DNA of 64,000 nt from positions 58,250 to 122,249 of the forward strand of contig CANXME010000234.1 of NCBI GenBank assembly GCA_948144175.1, read 5' to 3'. The DNA is from Closterium sp. NIES-65. Taxonomy: Eukaryota; Streptophyta; Zygnematophyceae; Desmidiales; Closteriaceae. The notes under the pieces are model-generated. The model saw nothing but the letters and a program-made list of their open reading frames with translations, did no database searches and was not told the DNA's origin. This document shows positions 49,571 to 63,200 of this stretch, piece by piece; positions within the stretch are counted from its first letter, which is position 1, and each line of letters begins with the position of its first letter. Made by a program: the position numbers and the translations under genes.

Positions 49571-51058
49571 GCCCTTGTTCTTGCTATTTTGCACACGCTA
49601 TGCCGTTGTTCTTTTTATTTTGCACACGCTAGGCCCTTGTTCTTGATTTTTTGCTATTTCGCGAACCCTATGCCCTTGTTCTTGATTTTTTGCACACGCT
49701 AGGCCCTTGCTCTAGCTATTTTGCACTCTCTAGGCCCTTGTTCTTGCAATTTTGCACACGCTAGGCCCTTGTTCTTGCAATTTTGTACACGCTAGGCCCT
49801 TGTTCTTTTTATTTTGCACACGCTAGGCCCTTGTTCTTGTATTTTGCACATGCTAGGCCATTGTTCTTGCTATTTTGCACACGCTATTCCCTTGATCTTT
49901 TTATTTTGCACACGCTAGGCCCTTGTTCTTGCAATTTTGGACACGCTAGACCCTTGTTCTTTTTATTTTGCACACGCTATGCCCGTGTTATTTTTATTTT
50001 GCACACGCTATGCCCTTGTTCTTGCAATTTTGCACATGCTAGACCATTGTTCTTTTAATTTAGCACACGCTAGGCCCTTGTTCTTGCTATTTCGCGAACA
50101 CAAGGCCCTTGTTCTTGATTTTTTGCATACGCTAGGCCCTTGGTCTTGCTATTTTGCACTCGCTAGGCCCTTGTTCTTGCAATTTTGCACACGCTAGGCC
50201 CTTGTTCTTGCAATTATGCACCCGCTAGGCCCTTGTTCTTTTTATTTTGCACACGCTAGGCCCTTGTTCTTGAATTTTGCACATGCTAGGCCCTTGTTCT
50301 TGCTATTTTGCACACGCTATGCCCTTGTTCTTTTTATTTTGCACACTCTAGGCCCTTCTTCTTGCAATTTTGCACATGCTAGACCCTTGTTCTTTTTATT
50401 TTGCACATGTTAGGCCCTTGTACTTGCTATTTCGCGAACGCTAGGCCCTTGTTCTTGATTTTTTGCACACGCTAGGCCCTTGCTCTTGCTATTTTGCACT
50501 CGCTAGGCCCTTGTTCTTGCAATTTTGCACACGCTAGGCCCTTGTTCTTGCAATTTTGTACACGCTAGGCCCTTGTTCTTGCTATTTTGCACACGCTAGG
50601 CCCTTGTTCTTTTTATTTTGCACACGCTAGGCCCTTGTTCTTGCTATTTTGCACACGCTATGCCCTTGTTCTTTTTATTTTGCACACGCTAGGCCCTTGT
50701 TCCTGCAATTTTGCACATGCTAGACCCTTGTTCTTTTTATTTTGCACACGCTAGGCCCTTGTTCTTGCTATTTCGCGAACGCTAGGCCCTTGTTCTTGAT
50801 TTTTTTGCACACGCTAGGCCCTTAACCCTGCTATTTTGCACTCGCTAAGCCCTTGTTCTTGCAATTTTGCACATGCTAGGCCCTTGTTCTTGCAATTTTG
50901 CAAACGCTAGGCCCTTGTTCTTTTTATTTTGCACACGCTAGGCCCTTGTTCTTTTTATTTTGCACACGCTAGGCCCTTGTTCTTGCTATTTTGCACACGC
51001 CATGCCCTTGTTTTTTTTATTTTGCACACGCTAGGCCCTTGTTCTTGATTTTTTTTTT

Positions 51059-51840
51059 CGCGAACCCAATGCCCTTGTTCTTGATTTTTTGCACACGCTA
51101 GGCCCTTGCTCTAGCTATTTTGCACTCGCTAGGCCCTTGTTCTTGCAATTTTGCACACGCTATGCCCTTGTTCTTGCAATTTTGCACACGCTAGGCCCTT
51201 GTTCTTTTTATTTTGCACACGCTAGGCCCTTGTTCTTGTATTTTGCACATGCTAGGCCCTTGTTCTTGCTATTTTGCACACGCCATGCCCTTGTTTTTTT
51301 TATTTTGCACACGCTAGGCCCTTGTTCTTGATTTTTTATTTCGCGAACCCAATGCCCTTGTTCTTGATTTTTTGCACACGCTAGGCCCTTGCTCTAGCTA
51401 TTTTGCACTCGCTAGGCCCTTGTTCTTGCAATTTTGCACACGCTATGCCCTTGTTCTTGCAATTTTGCACACGCTAGGCCCTTGTTCTTTTTATTTTGCA
51501 CACGCTAGGCCCTTGTTCTTGTATTTTGCACATGCTAGGCCCTTGTTCTTGCTATTTTGCACACGCCATGCCCTTGTTTTTTTTATTTTGCACACGCTAG
51601 GCCCTTGTTCTTGATTTTTTATTTCGCGAACCCAATGCCCTTGTTCTTGATTTTTTGCACACGCTAGGCCCTTGCTCTAGCTATTTTGCACTCGCTAGGC
51701 CCTTGTTCTTGCAATTTTGCACACGCTATGCCCTTGTTCTTGCAATTTTGCACACGCTAGGCCCTTGTTCTTTTTATTTTGCACACGCTAGGCCCTTGTT
51801 CTTGTATTTTGCACATGCTAGGCCCTTGTTCTTGCTATTT
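51059..51840 (+). repeat. 283-bp HOR, about three tandem copies
   Basis: CGCGAACCCAATGCCC recurs at 51,059, 51,342 and 51,625, exactly 283 bp apart. The sequence between them looks identical by eye, including the CTCTAGC, 30-bp CTTGTATTTTG, ACGCCATGCCC and TTTTTTTTATTTTG units. The third copy matches until about 51,840, then diverges at ACATGCTATGCCC. The piece just left of 51,059 resembles the end of another copy, with T in place of one A in the run before CGCGAA. Near identity suggests a very recent expansion. Confidence 0.92.
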
Positions 51841-52800
51841 TGCACATGCTATGCCCTTGTTCTTTTTATTTTGCACTCGCTAGGCCCTTGTTCTTGCAAT
51901 TTTGCACACGCTAGGCCCTTGTTCTTTTTATTTTGCACACGCTATGCCCGTGTTCTTGCAATTTTGCACATGCTAGACCCTTGTTCTTTTTATTTTGCAC
52001 ACGCTAGGCCTTTGTTCTTTTTATTTTGCACACGCTAGGCCCTTGTTCTTGCAATTTTGCACACGCTAGGCCCTTGTTCTCTTTATTTTGCACATGCTAG
52101 TCCCTTGTTCTTGCAATTTTGCACATGCTAGGCCCTTGTTCTTGCAATTTTGCAAACGCTAGGCCCTTGTTCTTTTTATTTTCCACACGCTAGGCCCTTG
52201 TTCTTTTTATTTTGCACACGCTAGGCCCTTGTTCTTGCTATTTTGTACACGCCATGCCCTTGTTCTTTTTATTTTGCACACGCTAGGCCCTTGTTCTTGC
52301 TATTTCGCGAACCCAATGCCCTTGTTCTTGATTTTTTGCACACGCTAGGCCCTTGCTCTAGCTATTTTGCACTCCCTAGGCCCTCGTTCTTGCAATTTTG
52401 CACACGCTAGGCCCTTGTTCTTGCAATTTTGCACACGCTAGGCCCTTGTTCTTTTTATTTTGCACACGCTAGGCCCTTGTTCTTGTATTTTGCACATGCT
52501 AGGCCCTTGTTCTTGCTATTTTGCACACGCTAGGCCCTTGTTCTTTTTATTTTGCACACGCTATGCCCGTGTTATTTTTATTTTGCACACGCTAGGCCCT
52601 TGTTCTTGCAATTTTGCACACGCTAGGCCTTTGTTCTTTTTATTTTGCACGCGCTAGGCCCCTGTTCTTGCAATTTTGCACACGCTATGCCCTTGTTCTT
52701 TTTTTTTTGCACACGCTAGGCCCTTGTTCTTGCAATTTTGCACATGCTAGACCCTTGTTCTTTTTATTTTGCACACGCTAGGCCCTTGTTTTTGCTATTT

Positions 52801-55800
52801 CGCGAACGCTAGGCCCTTGTTCTTGATTTTTTGCACACGCTAGGCCCTTGCTCTTGCTATTTTGCACTCGCTAAGCCCTTGTTCTTGCAATTTTGCACAT
52901 GCTAGGCCCTTGTTCTTGCAATTTTGCAAACGCTAGGCCCTTGTTCTTTTTATTTTGCACACGCTAGGCCCTTGTTCTTTTTATTTTGCACACGCTAGGC
53001 CCTTGTTCTTGCTATTTTGCACACGCTATGCCCTTGTTCTTTTTATTTTGCACACGCTAGGCCCTTGTTCTTGTATTTTGCACATGCTAGGCCCTTGTTA
53101 TTGCTATTTTGCACACGCTATGCCCTTGTTCTTTTTATTTTGCACACGCTAGGCCCTTGTTCTTGCAATTTTGCACACGCTAGGCCCTTGTTCTTTTTAT
53201 TTTGCACACGCTATGCCCGTGTTCTTGCAATTTTGCACATGCTAGGCCCTTGTTCTTTTTATTTTGCACACGCTATGCCCGTGTTCTTGCAGTTTTGCAC
53301 ATGCTAGACCCTTGTTCTTTTTATTTTGCACATGCTAGGCCTTTGTTCTTTCTATTTTGCACACGCTAGGCCCTCGTTCTCTTTCTTTTGCACATGCTAG
53401 TCCCTTGTTCTTTTTATTTTGCACACGCTAGGCCCCTGTTCTTGCTATTTTGCACACGCTATGCCCTTGTTCTTTTTATTTTGCACACGCTAGGCCCTTG
53501 TTCTTGCAATTTTGCACATGCTAGACCCTTGTTCTTTTTATTTTGCACACGCTAGGCCCTTGTTTTTGCTATTCGCGAACGCTAGGCCCTTGTTCTTGAT
53601 TTTTTGCACACGCTAGGCCCTTGCTCTTGCTATTTTGCACTCACTAAGCCCTTGTTCTTGCAAGTTTGCACATGCTAGGCCCTTGTTCTTGCAATTTTGC
53701 AAACGCTAGGTCCTTGTTCTTTTTATTTTCCACACGCTAGGCCCTTGTTCTTTTTATTTTGCACACGCTAGGCCCTTGTTCTTGCTATTTTGTACACGCC
53801 ATGCCCTTGTTCTTCTTATTTTGCACACGCTAGGCCCTTGTTCTTGCTATTTCGCGAACCCAATGCCCTTGTTCTTGATTTTTTGCACACGCTAGGCCCT
53901 TGCTCTAGCTATTTTGCACTCGATAGGCCCTCGTTCTTGCAATTTTGCACTCGCTAGGCCCTTGTTCTTGCAATTTTGCACACGCTAGGCCCTTGTTCTT
54001 TTTATTTTGCACACGCTAGGCCCTTGTTCTTGTATTTTGCACATGCTAGGCCCTTGTTTTTTCTATTTTGCACACGCTATGCCCTTGTTCTTTTTATTTT
54101 GCACACGCTATGCCCTTGTTCTTGCAATTTTGCACATGCTAGACCCTTTTTCTTTTTATTTTGCACACGCTACGCCCTTGTTCTTGCTATTTCGCGAACA
54201 CAAGGCCCTTTTTCTTATTTTTTTGCATACGCTAAGCCCTTGGTCTTGCTATTTTGCACTCGCTAGGCCCTTGTTCTTGCAATTTTGCACACGCTAGGCC
54301 CTTGTTCTTGCAATTTTGCACACACTAGGCCCTTGTTCTTGCTATTTTGCACACGCTTGGCCCTTGTTCTTTTTATTTTGCACACGCTAGGCCCTTGTTC
54401 TTGCTATTTTGCACACGCTAGGCCCTTGTTCTTTTTATTTTGCACACGCTAGGCCATTGTTCTTGCAATTTTGCACATGCTAGACCCTTGTTCTTTTTAT
54501 TTTGCACACGCTAGGCCCTTGATCTTGCTATTTCGCGAACGCTAGGCCCTTGTTCTTGATTTTTTGCACACGCTAGGCCCTTGCTCTTGCTATTTTGCAC
54601 TCGCTAAGCCCTTGTTCTTGCAATTTTGCACATGCTAGGCCCTTGTTCTTGCAATTTTGCAAACGCTAGGCCCTTGTTCTTTTTTTTTTGCACACGCTAG
54701 GCCCTTGTTCTTTTTATTTTGCACACGCTAGGCTCTTGTTCTTGCTATTTTGCACACGCTAGGCCCTTGTTCTTTTTATTTTGCACACGCTAGGCCCTTG
54801 TTCTTGTATTTTGCACATGCTAGGCCCTTGTTCTTGCTATTTTGCACACGCTATGCCCTTGTTCTTTTTATTTTGCACACGCTAGGCCCTTGTTCTTGCA
54901 ATTTTGCACACGCTAGGCCCTTGTTCTTTTTATTTTGCACACGCTATGCCCGTGTTCTTGCAATTTTGCACATGCTAGGCCCTTGTTCTTTTTATTTTGC
55001 ACACGCTATGCCCGTGTTCTTGCAATTTTGCACATGCTAGACCCTTGTTCTTTTTATTTTGCACATGCTAGGCCTTTGTTCTTTTTATTTTGCACACGCT
55101 AGGCCCTTGTTCTCTTTCTTTTGCACATGCTAGTCCCTTGTTCTTTTTATTTTGCACACGCTAGGCCCCTGTTCTTGCTATTTTGCACACGCTATGCCCT
55201 TGTTCTTTTTATCTTGCCCACGCTAGGCTCTTGTTCTTGCAATTTTGCACATGCTAGACCCTTGTTCTTTTTATTTTGCACACGCTAGGCCCTTGTTTTT
55301 GCTATTTCGCGAACGCTAGGCCCTTGTTCTTGATTTTTTGCACACGCTAGGCCCTTGCTCTTGCTATTTTGCACTCACTAAGCCCTTGTTCTTGCAATTT
55401 TGCACATGCTAGGCCCTTGTTCTTGCAATTTTGCAAACGCTAGGCCCTTGTTCTTTTTATTTTGCACACGCTAGGCCCTTGTTCTTTTTATTTTGCACAC
55501 GCTAGGCCCTTGTTCTTGCTATTTTGTACACGCCATGCCCTTGTTCTTTTTATTTTGCACACGCTAGGCCCTTGTTCTTGCTATTTCGCGAACCCAATGC
55601 CCTTGTTCTTGATTTTTTGCACACGCTAGGCTCTTGCTCTAGCTATTTTGCACTCGCTAGGCCCTCGTTCTTGCAATTTTGCACACGCTAGGCCCTTGTT
55701 CTTGCAATTTTGCACACGCTAGGCCCTTGTTCTTTTTATTTGGCACACGCTAGGCCCTTGTTCTTGTATTTTGCACATGCTAGGCCCTTGTTCTTGCTAT

Positions 55801-56000
55801 TTTGCACACGCTATGCCCTTGTTCTTTTTATTTTGCACACGCTATGCCCTTGTTCTTGCAATTTTGCACATGCTAGACCCTTGTTTTTTTTATTTTGCAC
55901 ACGCTATGCCCTTGTTCTTTCTATTTCGCGAACACAAGGCCCTTGTTCTTGATTTTTTGCATACGCTAGGCCCTTGGTCTTGCTATTTTGCACTCGCTAG
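52801..56000 (+). repeat. 1,734-bp tandem duplication in the 31-bp array
   Basis: Landmarks repeat at an offset of 1,733-1,734 bp (56 x 31 minus 2 or 3): CGCGAA at 52,801/54,534, 53,574/55,308, 53,853/55,587 and 54,193/55,927. The order of tail subtypes between them agrees, with scattered substitutions and a few single-base indels, such as a TATTCGCG shortening at 53,571. Copy one is about 52.8-54.5 kb and copy two about 54.5-56.0 kb or slightly beyond. Confidence 0.85.
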
Positions 56001-56459
56001 GCCCTTGTTCTTTTTATTTTGCACACGCTATGCCCCTGTTATTTTTATGTTGCACACGCTATGCCCTTGTTCTTGCAATTTTGCACATGCTAGACCCTTG
56101 TTCTTTTTATTTTGCACACGCTAGGCCCTTGTTCTTGCTATTTCGCGAACACAAGGTCCTTGTTCTTGATTTTTTGCATACGCTAGGCACTTGGTCTTGC
56201 TATTTTGCACTCGCTAGGCCCTTGTTCTTGCAATTTTGCACACGCTAGGCCCTTGTTCTTTTTATTTTGCACACGCTAGGCCCTTATTCTTGTATTTTGC
56301 ACATGCTAGGCCCTTGTTCTTGCTATTTTGCACACGCTATGCCCTTGTTCTTTTTATTTTGCACACTCTAGGCCCTTGTTCTTGCAATTTTGCACATGCT
56401 AGACCCTTGTTCTTTTTAATTTGCACATGTTAGGCCCTTGTTCTTGCTATTTCGCGAAC

Positions 56460-58150
56460 GCTAGGCCCTTGTTCTTGACTTTTTGCACACGCTTGGCCCT
56501 TGCTCTTGCTATTTTGCACTCGCTAGGCCCTTGTTCTTGCAATTTTGCACACGCTAGGCCCTTGTTCTTGCAATTTTGCACACGCTAGGCCCTTGTTCTT
56601 GCTATTTTGCACACGCTTGGCCCTTGTTCTTTTTATTTTGCACACGCTAGGCCCTTGTTCTTTTTATTTTGCACACGCTAGGCCCTTGTTCTTGCTATTT
56701 TGCACACGCTAGGCCCTTGTTCTTTTTATTTTGCACACGCTAGGCCCTTGTTCTTGCAATTTTGCACATGCTAGACCCTTGTTCTTTTTATTTTGCACAC
56801 GCTAGGCCCTTGATCTTGCTATTTCGCGAACGCTAGGCCCTTGTTCTTGATTTTTTGTTCACGCTTGGCCCTTGCTCTTGCTATTTTGCACACGCTAAGC
56901 CCTTGTTCTTGCAATTTTGCACATGCTAGACCCTTGTTCTTGCAATTTTGCAAACGCTAGGCCCTTGTTCTTTTTATTCTGCACACGCTAGGCCCTTGTT
57001 CTTTTTATTTTGCACATGCTAGGCCTTTGTTCTGGCTATTTTGCACACGCTGTGCCCTTGTTCTTTTTATTTTGCACATGCTAAGCCCTTGTTCTTGCAA
57101 TTTTGCACATGCTAGACCCTTGTTTTTTTTTATTTTGCACACGCTAGGCCCTTGTTCTTGCAATTTCGCAAACGCTAGGCACTTGTTCTTGATTTTTTGC
57201 ACATGCTAGGCCCTTGCTCTTGCTATTTTGCACTCGCTAGGCCCTTGTTCTTGCAATTTTGCACACGCTAGGCCCTTGTTCTTTTTATTTTGCACACGCT
57301 AGGCCCTTATTCTTGTATTTTGCACATGCTAGGCCCTTGTTCTTGACTTTTTGCACACGCTTGGCCCTTGCTCTTGCTATTTTGCACTCGCTAGGCCCTT
57401 GTTCTTGCAATTTTGCACACGCTAGGCCCTTGTTCTTGCAATTTTGCACACGCTAGGCCCTTGTTCTTGCTATTTTGCACACGCTTGGCCCTTGTTCTTT
57501 TTATTTTGCACACGCTAGGCCCTTGTTCTTTTTATTTTGCACACGCTAGGCCCTTGTTCTTGCTATTTTGCACACGCTAGGCCCTTGTTCTTTTTATTTT
57601 GCACACGCTAGGCCCTTGTTCTTGCAATTTTGCACATGCTAGACCCTTGTTCTTTTTATTTTGCACACGCTAGGCCCTTGATCTTGCTATTTCGCGAACG
57701 CTAGGCCCTTGTTCTTGATTTTTTGTTCACGCTTGGCCCTTGCTCTTGCTATTTTGCACACGCTAAGCCCTTGTTCTTGCAATTTTGCACATGCTAGACC
57801 CTTGTTCTTGCAATTTTGCAAACGCTAGGCCCTTGTTCTTTTTATTCTGCACACGCTAGGCCCTTGTTCTTTTTATTTTGCACATGCTAGGCCTTTGTTC
57901 TGGCTATTTTGCACACGCTGTGCCCTTGTTCTTTTTATTTTGCACATGCTAAGCCCTTGTTCTTGCAATTTTGCACATGCTAGACCCTTGTTTTTTTTTA
58001 TTTTGCACACGCTAGGCCCTTGTTCTTGCAATTTCGCAAACGCTAGGCACTTGTTCTTGATTTTTTGCACATGCTAGGCCCTTGCTCTTGCTATTTTGCA
58101 CTCGCTAGGCCCTTGTTCTTGCAATTTTGCACACGCTAGGCCCTTGTTCT
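56460..58150 (+). repeat. 868-bp tandem duplication (28 monomers)
   Basis: The tract 56,460-57,282 matches 57,328-58,150 at an offset of exactly 868 bp (28 x 31). Shared rare features include CTTGACTTTTTG (56,477 and 57,345), TTTTTTGTTCACGCTTGG, a TTCTGCACACG unit, TTCTGGCTATTTTG with CACGCTGTGCCC, and a long T run before ATTTTGCACACG. I could see no base difference by eye. The copies part at 57,283/58,151, where CTTTTTATTTTG in one corresponds to CTTGCAATTTTG in the other. Confidence 0.92.
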
Positions 58151-59599
58151 TGCAATTTTGCACACGCAAGGCCCTTGTTCTTTTTATTTTGCACACGCTA
58201 GGCCCTTGTTCTTTTTATTTTGCACACGCTATGCCCTTGTTCTTTTTATTTTGCACACGCTATGCCCTTGTTTTTTTTATTTTGCACATGCTAGGCCTTT
58301 GCTCTTGCAATTTTGCACATGCTAGACCCCTGTTCTTTTTATTTTGCACACCCTAGGCCCTTGTTCTTGCTATTTCGCGAACGCTAGGCCCTTGTTCTTG
58401 ATTTCTTGCACATGCTAGGCCCTTGCTCTTGCTATTTTGCACTCGTTAGGCCCTTGTTCTTGCAATTTTGCACAGGTTAGGCCCTTGTTCTTGCAATTTT
58501 GCACATGCTAGGCCCATCTTCTTTTTATTTTGCACACGCTAGGCCCTTGTTCTTTTTATTTTGCACAAGCTAGGCCCTTGTTCTTGCTATCTTGCACACG
58601 CTATGCCCTTGTTCTTTTTATTTTGCTTACGCTAGGCCCTTATTCTTGCAATTTTGCATATGCTAGACCCTTGTTCTTTTTATTTTGCACACGCTAGGCC
58701 CTTGCTCTTGCTATTTTGTGAACGCTAGGCCCTTGTTTTTGATTTTTTGCACATGCTAGGCCCTTGCTGTTGCTATTTTGCACTCGCTAGGCCCTTGTTC
58801 TTGCAATTTTGCACACGCTAGGCCCTTGTTCTTGCAAGTTTGCACACGCTAGGCCCTTGTTCTTTCTATTTTGCACACGCTAGGCCCTTGTTCTTTTTAT
58901 TTTGCACACGCCATGTCCTTGTTCTTTTTATTTTGCGCACGCTAGGCCCTTGTTCTTGCAATTTTGCACACGCTAGGCCCTTGTTCTTGCAAGTTTGCAC
59001 ACGCTAGGCCCTTGTTCTTTCTATTTTGCACACGCTAGGCCCTTGTTCTTTTTATTTTGCACACGCCATGTCCTTGTTCTTTTTATTTTGCACACGCTAG
59101 GCCCTTGTTCTTGCAATTTTGCAGACGCTAGGCCCTTGTTCTTTTTATTTTGCACACGCTAGGCCCTTGTTCTTGTATTTTGCACATGCTAGGCCCTTGT
59201 TCTTGCTATTTTGCACACGCTATGCCCTTGTTCTTTTTATTTTGCACACTCTAGGCCCTTGTTCTTGCAATTTTGCACATGCTAGACCCTTGTTCTTTTT
59301 ATTTTGCACATGTTAGGCCCTTGTTCTTGCTATTTCGCGAACGCTAGGCCTTTGTTCTTGATTTTTTGCACACACTAGGCCCTTGCTCTTGCTATTTTGC
59401 ACTCGCTAGGCCCTTGTTCTTGCAATTTTGCACACGCTAGGCCCTTGTTCTTGCAATTTTGCACACGCTAGGCCCTTGTTCTTGCTATTTTGCACACGCT
59501 AGGCCCTTGTTCTTTTTATTTTGCACACGCTAGGCCCTTGTTCTTGCAATTTTGCACACGCTATGCCCTTGTTCTTTTTATTTTGCACACGCTAGGCCC

Positions 59600-61730
59600 T
59601 TGTTCTTGCAATTTTGCACATGCTAGGCCCTTGTTCTTTTTATTTTGCACACGCTATGCCTGTGTTCTTGCAATTTTGCACATGCTAGACCCTTGTTCTT
59701 TTTATTTTGCACATGCTAGGCCTTTGTTCTTTTTATTTTGCACACGCTAGGCCCTTGTTCTCTTTCTTTTGCACATGCTAGACCCTTGTTCTTTTTATTT
59801 TGCACACGCTAGGCCCTTGTTTTTGCTATTTCGCGAACGCTAGGCCCTTGTTCTTGATTTTTTGCACACGCTAGGCCCTTGCTCTTGCTATTTTGCACTC
59901 ACTAAGCCCTTGTTCTTGCAATTTTGCACATGCTAGGCCCTTGTTCTTGCAATTTTGCAAACGCTAGGCCCTTGTTCTTTTTATTTTGCACACGCTAGGC
60001 CCTTGTTCTTTTTATTTTGCACACGCTAGGCCCTTGTTCTTGCTATTTTGTACACGCCATGCCCTTGTTCTTTTTATTTTGCACACGCTAGGCCCTTGTT
60101 TTTGCTATTTCGCGAACCCAATGCCCTTGTTCTTGATTTTTTGCACACGCTAGGCCCTTGCTCTAGCTATTTTGCACTCGCTAGGCCCTCGTTCTTGCAA
60201 TTTTGCACACGCTAGGCCCTTGTTCTTGCAATTTTGCACACGCTAGGCCCTTGTTCTTTTTATTTTGCACACGCTAGGCCCTTGTTCTTGTATTTTGCAC
60301 ATGCTAGGCCCTTGTTCTTGCTATTTTGCACACGCTATGCCCTTGTTCTTTTTATTTTGCACACGCTATGCCCTTGTTCTTGCAATTTTGCACATGCTAG
60401 ACCCTTGTTCTTTTTATTTTGCACACGCTATGCCCTTGTTCTTGCTATTTCGCGAACACAAGGCCCTTGTTCTTGATTTTTTGCATACGCTAGGCCCTTG
60501 GTCTTGCTATTTTGCACTCGCTAGGCCCTTGTTCTTGCAATTTTGCACACGCTAGGCCCTTGTTCTTTTTATTTTGCACACGCTATGCCCGTGTTGTTTT
60601 TATTTTGCACACGCTATGCCCTTGTTCTTGCAATTTTGCACATGCTAGACCCTTGTTCTTTTTATTTTGCACACGCTAGGCCCTTGTTCTTGCTATTTCG
60701 CGAACACAAGGTCCTTGTTCTTGATTTTTTGCATACGCTAGGCACTTGGTCTTGCTATTTTGCACTCGCTAGGCCCTTGTTCTTGCAATTTTGCACACGC
60801 TAGACCCTTGTTCTTTTTATTTTGCACACGCTAGGCCCTTATTCTTGTATTTTGCACATGCTAGGCCCTTGTTCTTGCTATTTTGCACACGCTATGCCCT
60901 TGTTCTTTTTATTTTGCACACTCTAGGCCCTTGTTCTTGCAATTTTGCACATGCTAGACCCTTGTTCTTTTTATTTTGCACATGTTAGGCCCTTGTTCTT
61001 GCTATTTCGCGAACGCTAGGCCCTTGTTCTTGACTTTTTGCACACGCTAGGCCCTTGCTCTTGCTATTTTGCACTCGCTAGGCCCTTGTTCTTGCAATTT
61101 TGCACACGCTAGGCCCTTGTTCTTGCAATTTTGCACACGCTAGGCCCTTGTTCTTGCTATTTTGCACACGCTTGGCCCTTGTTCTTTTTATTTTGCACAC
61201 GCTAGGCCCTTGTTCTTGCTATTTTGCACACGCTAGGCCCTTGTTCTTTTTATTTTGCACACGCTAGGCCCTTGTTCTTGCAATTTTGCACATGCTAGAC
61301 CCTTGTTCTTTTTATTTTGCACACGCTAGGCCCTTGATCTTGCTATTTCGCGAACGCTAGGCCCTTGTTCTTGATTTTTTGCACACGCTTGGCCCTTGCT
61401 CTTGCTATTTTGCACTCGCTAAGCCCTTGTTCTTGGAAGTTTGCACATGCTAGACCCTTGTTCTTGCAATTTTGCAAACGCTAGGCCCTTGTTCTTTTTA
61501 TTTTGCACACGCTAGGCCCTTGTTCTTTTTATTTTGCACACGCTAGGCCTTTGTTCTGGCTATTTTGCACACGCTGTGCCCTTGTTCTTTTTATTTTGCA
61601 CATGCTAAGCCCTTGTTCTTGCAATTTTGCACATGCTAGACCCTTGTTTTTTTTTATTTTGCACACGCTAGGCCCTTGTTCTTGCAATTTCGCAAACGCT
61701 AGGCACTTGTTCTTGATTTTTTGCACACGC
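59600..61730 (+). repeat. Dispersed copy of 55.0-57.2 kb (offset about 4.52-4.56 kb)
   Basis: CGCGAA landmarks at 55,308/59,832 and 55,587/60,111 are 4,524 bp apart (146 x 31 minus 2). Further right, 56,144/60,699 and 56,453/61,008 are 4,555 bp apart, one extra monomer. At 56,825/61,349 the offset is 4,524 again. The GTGTTATTTTTATGTTG or GTGTTGTTTTTATTTTG unit, the AAGGTCCTTG unit and the GCTGTGCCC unit are kept in order. This is a third relative of the 1,734-bp duplicated segment. Confidence 0.8.
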
Positions 61731-63200
61731 TAGGCCCTTGCTCTTGCTATTTTGCACTCACTAGGCCCTTGTTCTTGCAATTTTGCACACGCTAGGCCCT
61801 TGTTCTTGCAATTTTGCACACGCTAGGCCCTTGTTCTTTTTATTTTGCACACGCTAGGCCCTTGTTCTTTTTTTTTTTGCACACGCTATGCCCTTGTTCT
61901 TTTTATTTTGCACACGCTACGCCCTTGTTCTTTTTATTTTGCACATGCTAGGCCCTTGCTCTTGCAATTTTGCACATGCTAGACCCTTGTTCTTTTTATT
62001 TTGCACACGCTAGGCCCTTGTTCTTGCTATTTCGCGAACGCTAGGCCCTTGTTCTTGATTTCTTGCACATGCTAGGCCCTTGCTCTTGCTATTTTGCACT
62101 CGTTAGGCCCTTGTTCTTGCAATTTTGCACAGGTTAGGCCCTTGTTCTTGCAATTTTGCACATGCTAGGCCCATCTTCTTTTTATTTTGCACACGCTAGG
62201 CCCTTGTTCTTTTTATTTTGCACAAGCTAGGCCCTTGTTCTTGCTATCTTGCACACGCTATGCCCTTGTTCTTTTTATTTTGCTTACGCTAGGCCCTTAT
62301 TCTTGCAATTTTGCACATGCTAGACCCTTGTTCTTTTTATTTTGCACACGCTAGGCCCTCGCTCTTGCTATTTCGTGAACGCTAGGCCCTTGTTTTTGAT
62401 TTTGTGCACATGCTCGGCCCTTGCTGTTGCTATTTTGCACTCGCTAGGCCCTTGTTCTTGCAATTTTGCACAAGCTAGGCCATTGTTCTTGCAAGTTTGC
62501 ACACGCTAGGCCCTTGTTCTTTCTATTTTGCACACGCTAGGCCCTTGTTCTTTTTATTTTGCACACGCCATGTCCTTGTTCTTTTTATTCTGCGCACGCT
62601 AGGCCCTTGTTCTTGCAATTTTGCACATGCTAGACCCTTGTTCTTTTTATTTTGCGCACGCTAGGCCCTTGTTCTTGCTATTTCGCGAATGCTAGGCCCT
62701 TGTTCTTGATTTTTTGCACATGCTAGGCCCTTGCTCTTGCTATTTTGCACTCGTTAGGCCCTTGTTCTTGCAATTTTGCACACGCTAGGCCCTTGTTCTT
62801 GCAATTTTGCACACGCTACGCCCTTGTTCTTGCTATTTCGCGAACACAAGGCCCTTGTTCTTATTTTTTTGCATACGCTAGGCCCTTGGTCTTGCTATTT
62901 TGCACTCGCTAGGCTCTTGTTCTTGCAATTTTGCACACGCTAGGCCCTTGTTCTTGCAATTTTGCACACGCTAGGCCCTTGTTCTTTTTATTTTGCACAC
63001 GCTAGGCCCTTGTTCTTGTATTTTGCACATGCTAGGCCCTTGTTCTTGCTATTTTGCACACGCTATGCCCTTGTTCTTTTTATTTTGCACACTCTAGGCC
63101 CTTGTTCTTGCAATTTTGCACATGCTAGACCCTTGTTCTTTTTATTTTGCACATGTTAGGCCCTTGTTCTTGCTATTTCGTGAACGCTAGGCCTTTGTTC
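61730..63200 (+). repeat. Dispersed copy of 58.1-59.3 kb (offset about 3.66-3.84 kb)
   Basis: The rare GGCCCATCTTC unit is at 58,511 and 62,168, and CGCGAA at 58,375 and 62,033, an offset of about 3,658 bp (118 x 31). Shared rare units include CACAGGTTAGG, CACAAGCTAGG, GCTATCTTGCAC, TTTTGCTTACG and CCATGTCC. Near the right end the offset becomes 3,844 bp (124 x 31; 59,335 against 63,179), so about six monomers differ between the copies. Confidence 0.8.
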
